DNA of 30,003 nt from CAWVWD01 sp965662365 (GTDB taxonomy: Bacteria; Bacteroidota; Bacteroidia; Chitinophagales; Saprospiraceae). How positions within the stretch are numbered: position 1 is the first letter of the stretch; each line of letters opens with the position of its first letter. Position numbers and translations under genes: made by a program. This document shows, piece after piece, positions 29,618 to 30,003 of the stretch. The notes beneath the pieces were generated by a model. It saw only the letters and a list, made by a program, of their open reading frames with translations. It did not search any database and had not been told where the DNA came from. Location of the stretch: the NCBI GenBank assembly GCA_965662365.1, contig CBFIHR010000053.1, positions 1 to 30,003 on the forward strand. Reading direction: 5' to 3'.

Positions 29618-29947
29618 TCACCCATCCAAATTTAAATAAATACAAGGAAGTTTTCCTTTTGAAGTATAACGATTATTAACAGCTTGAATAGCGATTAAAA
29701 AGTGGTTTAATATAATGTGTGATTTTGAAGGCAAGTTCTTAATTTCCAATAATAATACCTCATTATCTTCAATAGTAATTTCAACCATTCCATCTTCTGG
29801 AAAACGAAGACTTGTCCAACAATCAATCAAGGCATTAACATTTGCACCATAAAAGTCAGGAAAACCAAATTCTTTTTTTAAGTATTCGTGCATTTCACTT
29901 AAGTTAGTAATTGCCGAAAAATCTAATTTTATAGTTTTAGTTTTCAT
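29618..29947 (-). CDS. Barstar family protein (ribonuclease inhibitor)
   Basis: This 109-aa barstar-fold protein has the diagnostic central segment KKEFGFPDFYGANVNALIDCW (split here as helix 2 and its loop), followed by strands and the C-terminal KLPCIYLNLDG. Barstars inhibit barnase-type RNases by plugging the active site. No barnase-like gene is in this window, so it is an orphan inhibitor, perhaps a defence against a neighbour's toxin. It appears to have been directly upstream of kmo (25 nt to the ancient ATG) before the PIN cassette was inserted. Confidence 0.85.
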   Translation of the reverse strand: MKTKTIKLDFSAITNLSEMHEYLKKEFGFPDFYGANVNALIDCWTSLRFPEDGMVEITIEDNEVLLLEIKNLPSKSHIILNHFLIAIQAVNNRYTSKGKLPCIYLNLDG

Positions 29948-29975
29948 AAATTTAATAATTAAATATTCGTTTTTT

Positions 29976-30003
29976 CCGTCTGCGTCAACCGTCTGCCGTC
30001 AAC
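29976..30003. repeat. Two tandem CCGTCTG-CGTCAAC units at the window edge
   Basis: CCGTCTGCGTCAAC is followed, sharing one base, by CCGTCTGCCGTCAAC, and the array runs off the window. It may be part of a longer intergenic repeat. Confidence 0.45.

Overview
The window looks like the chromosome of a member of Bacteroidota. It is AT-rich, ribosome-binding sites are mostly absent, and a few promoters fit the TTG...TAnnTTTG pattern of that phylum. Gene content also fits: IcmF, a NarL-type two-component pair, a YafK-like L,D-transpeptidase, a bacterial paraoxonase homologue and the kynurenine route. The sequence does not support a genus call.

Layout. 1-2240 (minus): moaA-moaD-moaE for molybdenum cofactor, followed by a TauE/SafE exporter cut by the window edge. 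2416-9203: a GlsB/YeaQ-type membrane protein, a PIF1-like helicase with RecQ-type C-terminal modules, a histidine phosphatase, a paraoxonase-family protein and an orphan PAS/GAF histidine kinase. 9338-11087: a family 2 glycosyltransferase, a DUF6155-like protein and a gene remnant. 11222-19199: a branched/short-chain acyl-CoA catabolism block (acyl-CoA dehydrogenase, dienoyl-CoA isomerase, IcmF) read on the minus strand, with a divergent TetR gene and a perfect palindromic operator between them. Two small accessory cassettes (DUF433/DUF5615 and GxxExxY) sit in this block. 19244-24532: an L,D-transpeptidase with a frameshifted lipoprotein signal, a small acidic protein, an SMP-30 lactonase-like lipoprotein, a FecR-domain membrane protein, a NarX/NarL-like pair and a lipoprotein. 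24725-29947: 4-hydroxy-2-oxovalerate aldolase, phosphatidylserine decarboxylase, a RidA/2-aminomuconate-deaminase-like protein and kynurenine 3-monooxygenase, then a PIN toxin/antitoxin cassette and a barstar homologue.

The main discovery is how the small cassettes are inserted. The DUF433/DUF5615 pair lies between two 90-bp copies of the 3' end of icmF. The PIN/antitoxin pair lies between two identical 38-bp copies of the 5' end of kmo. The upstream kmo copy keeps an ATG start and reads 16 codons to a stop, while the intact gene now has only a TTG there. The GxxExxY gene is enclosed by inverted repeats of about 88 bp and has a 20-bp near-copy of the start region of its downstream neighbour. 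Each cassette therefore entered a metabolic locus at a gene end without destroying the gene, and no recombinase is visible.

The intergenic DNA is rich in palindromes and short repeats. One palindrome lies in frame inside the icmF coding region. Functional links inferred: KMO, the RidA protein and the aldolase fit tryptophan degradation through 2-aminomuconate; ACAD, dienoyl-CoA isomerase and IcmF fit branched or unsaturated acyl-CoA catabolism under TetR control.
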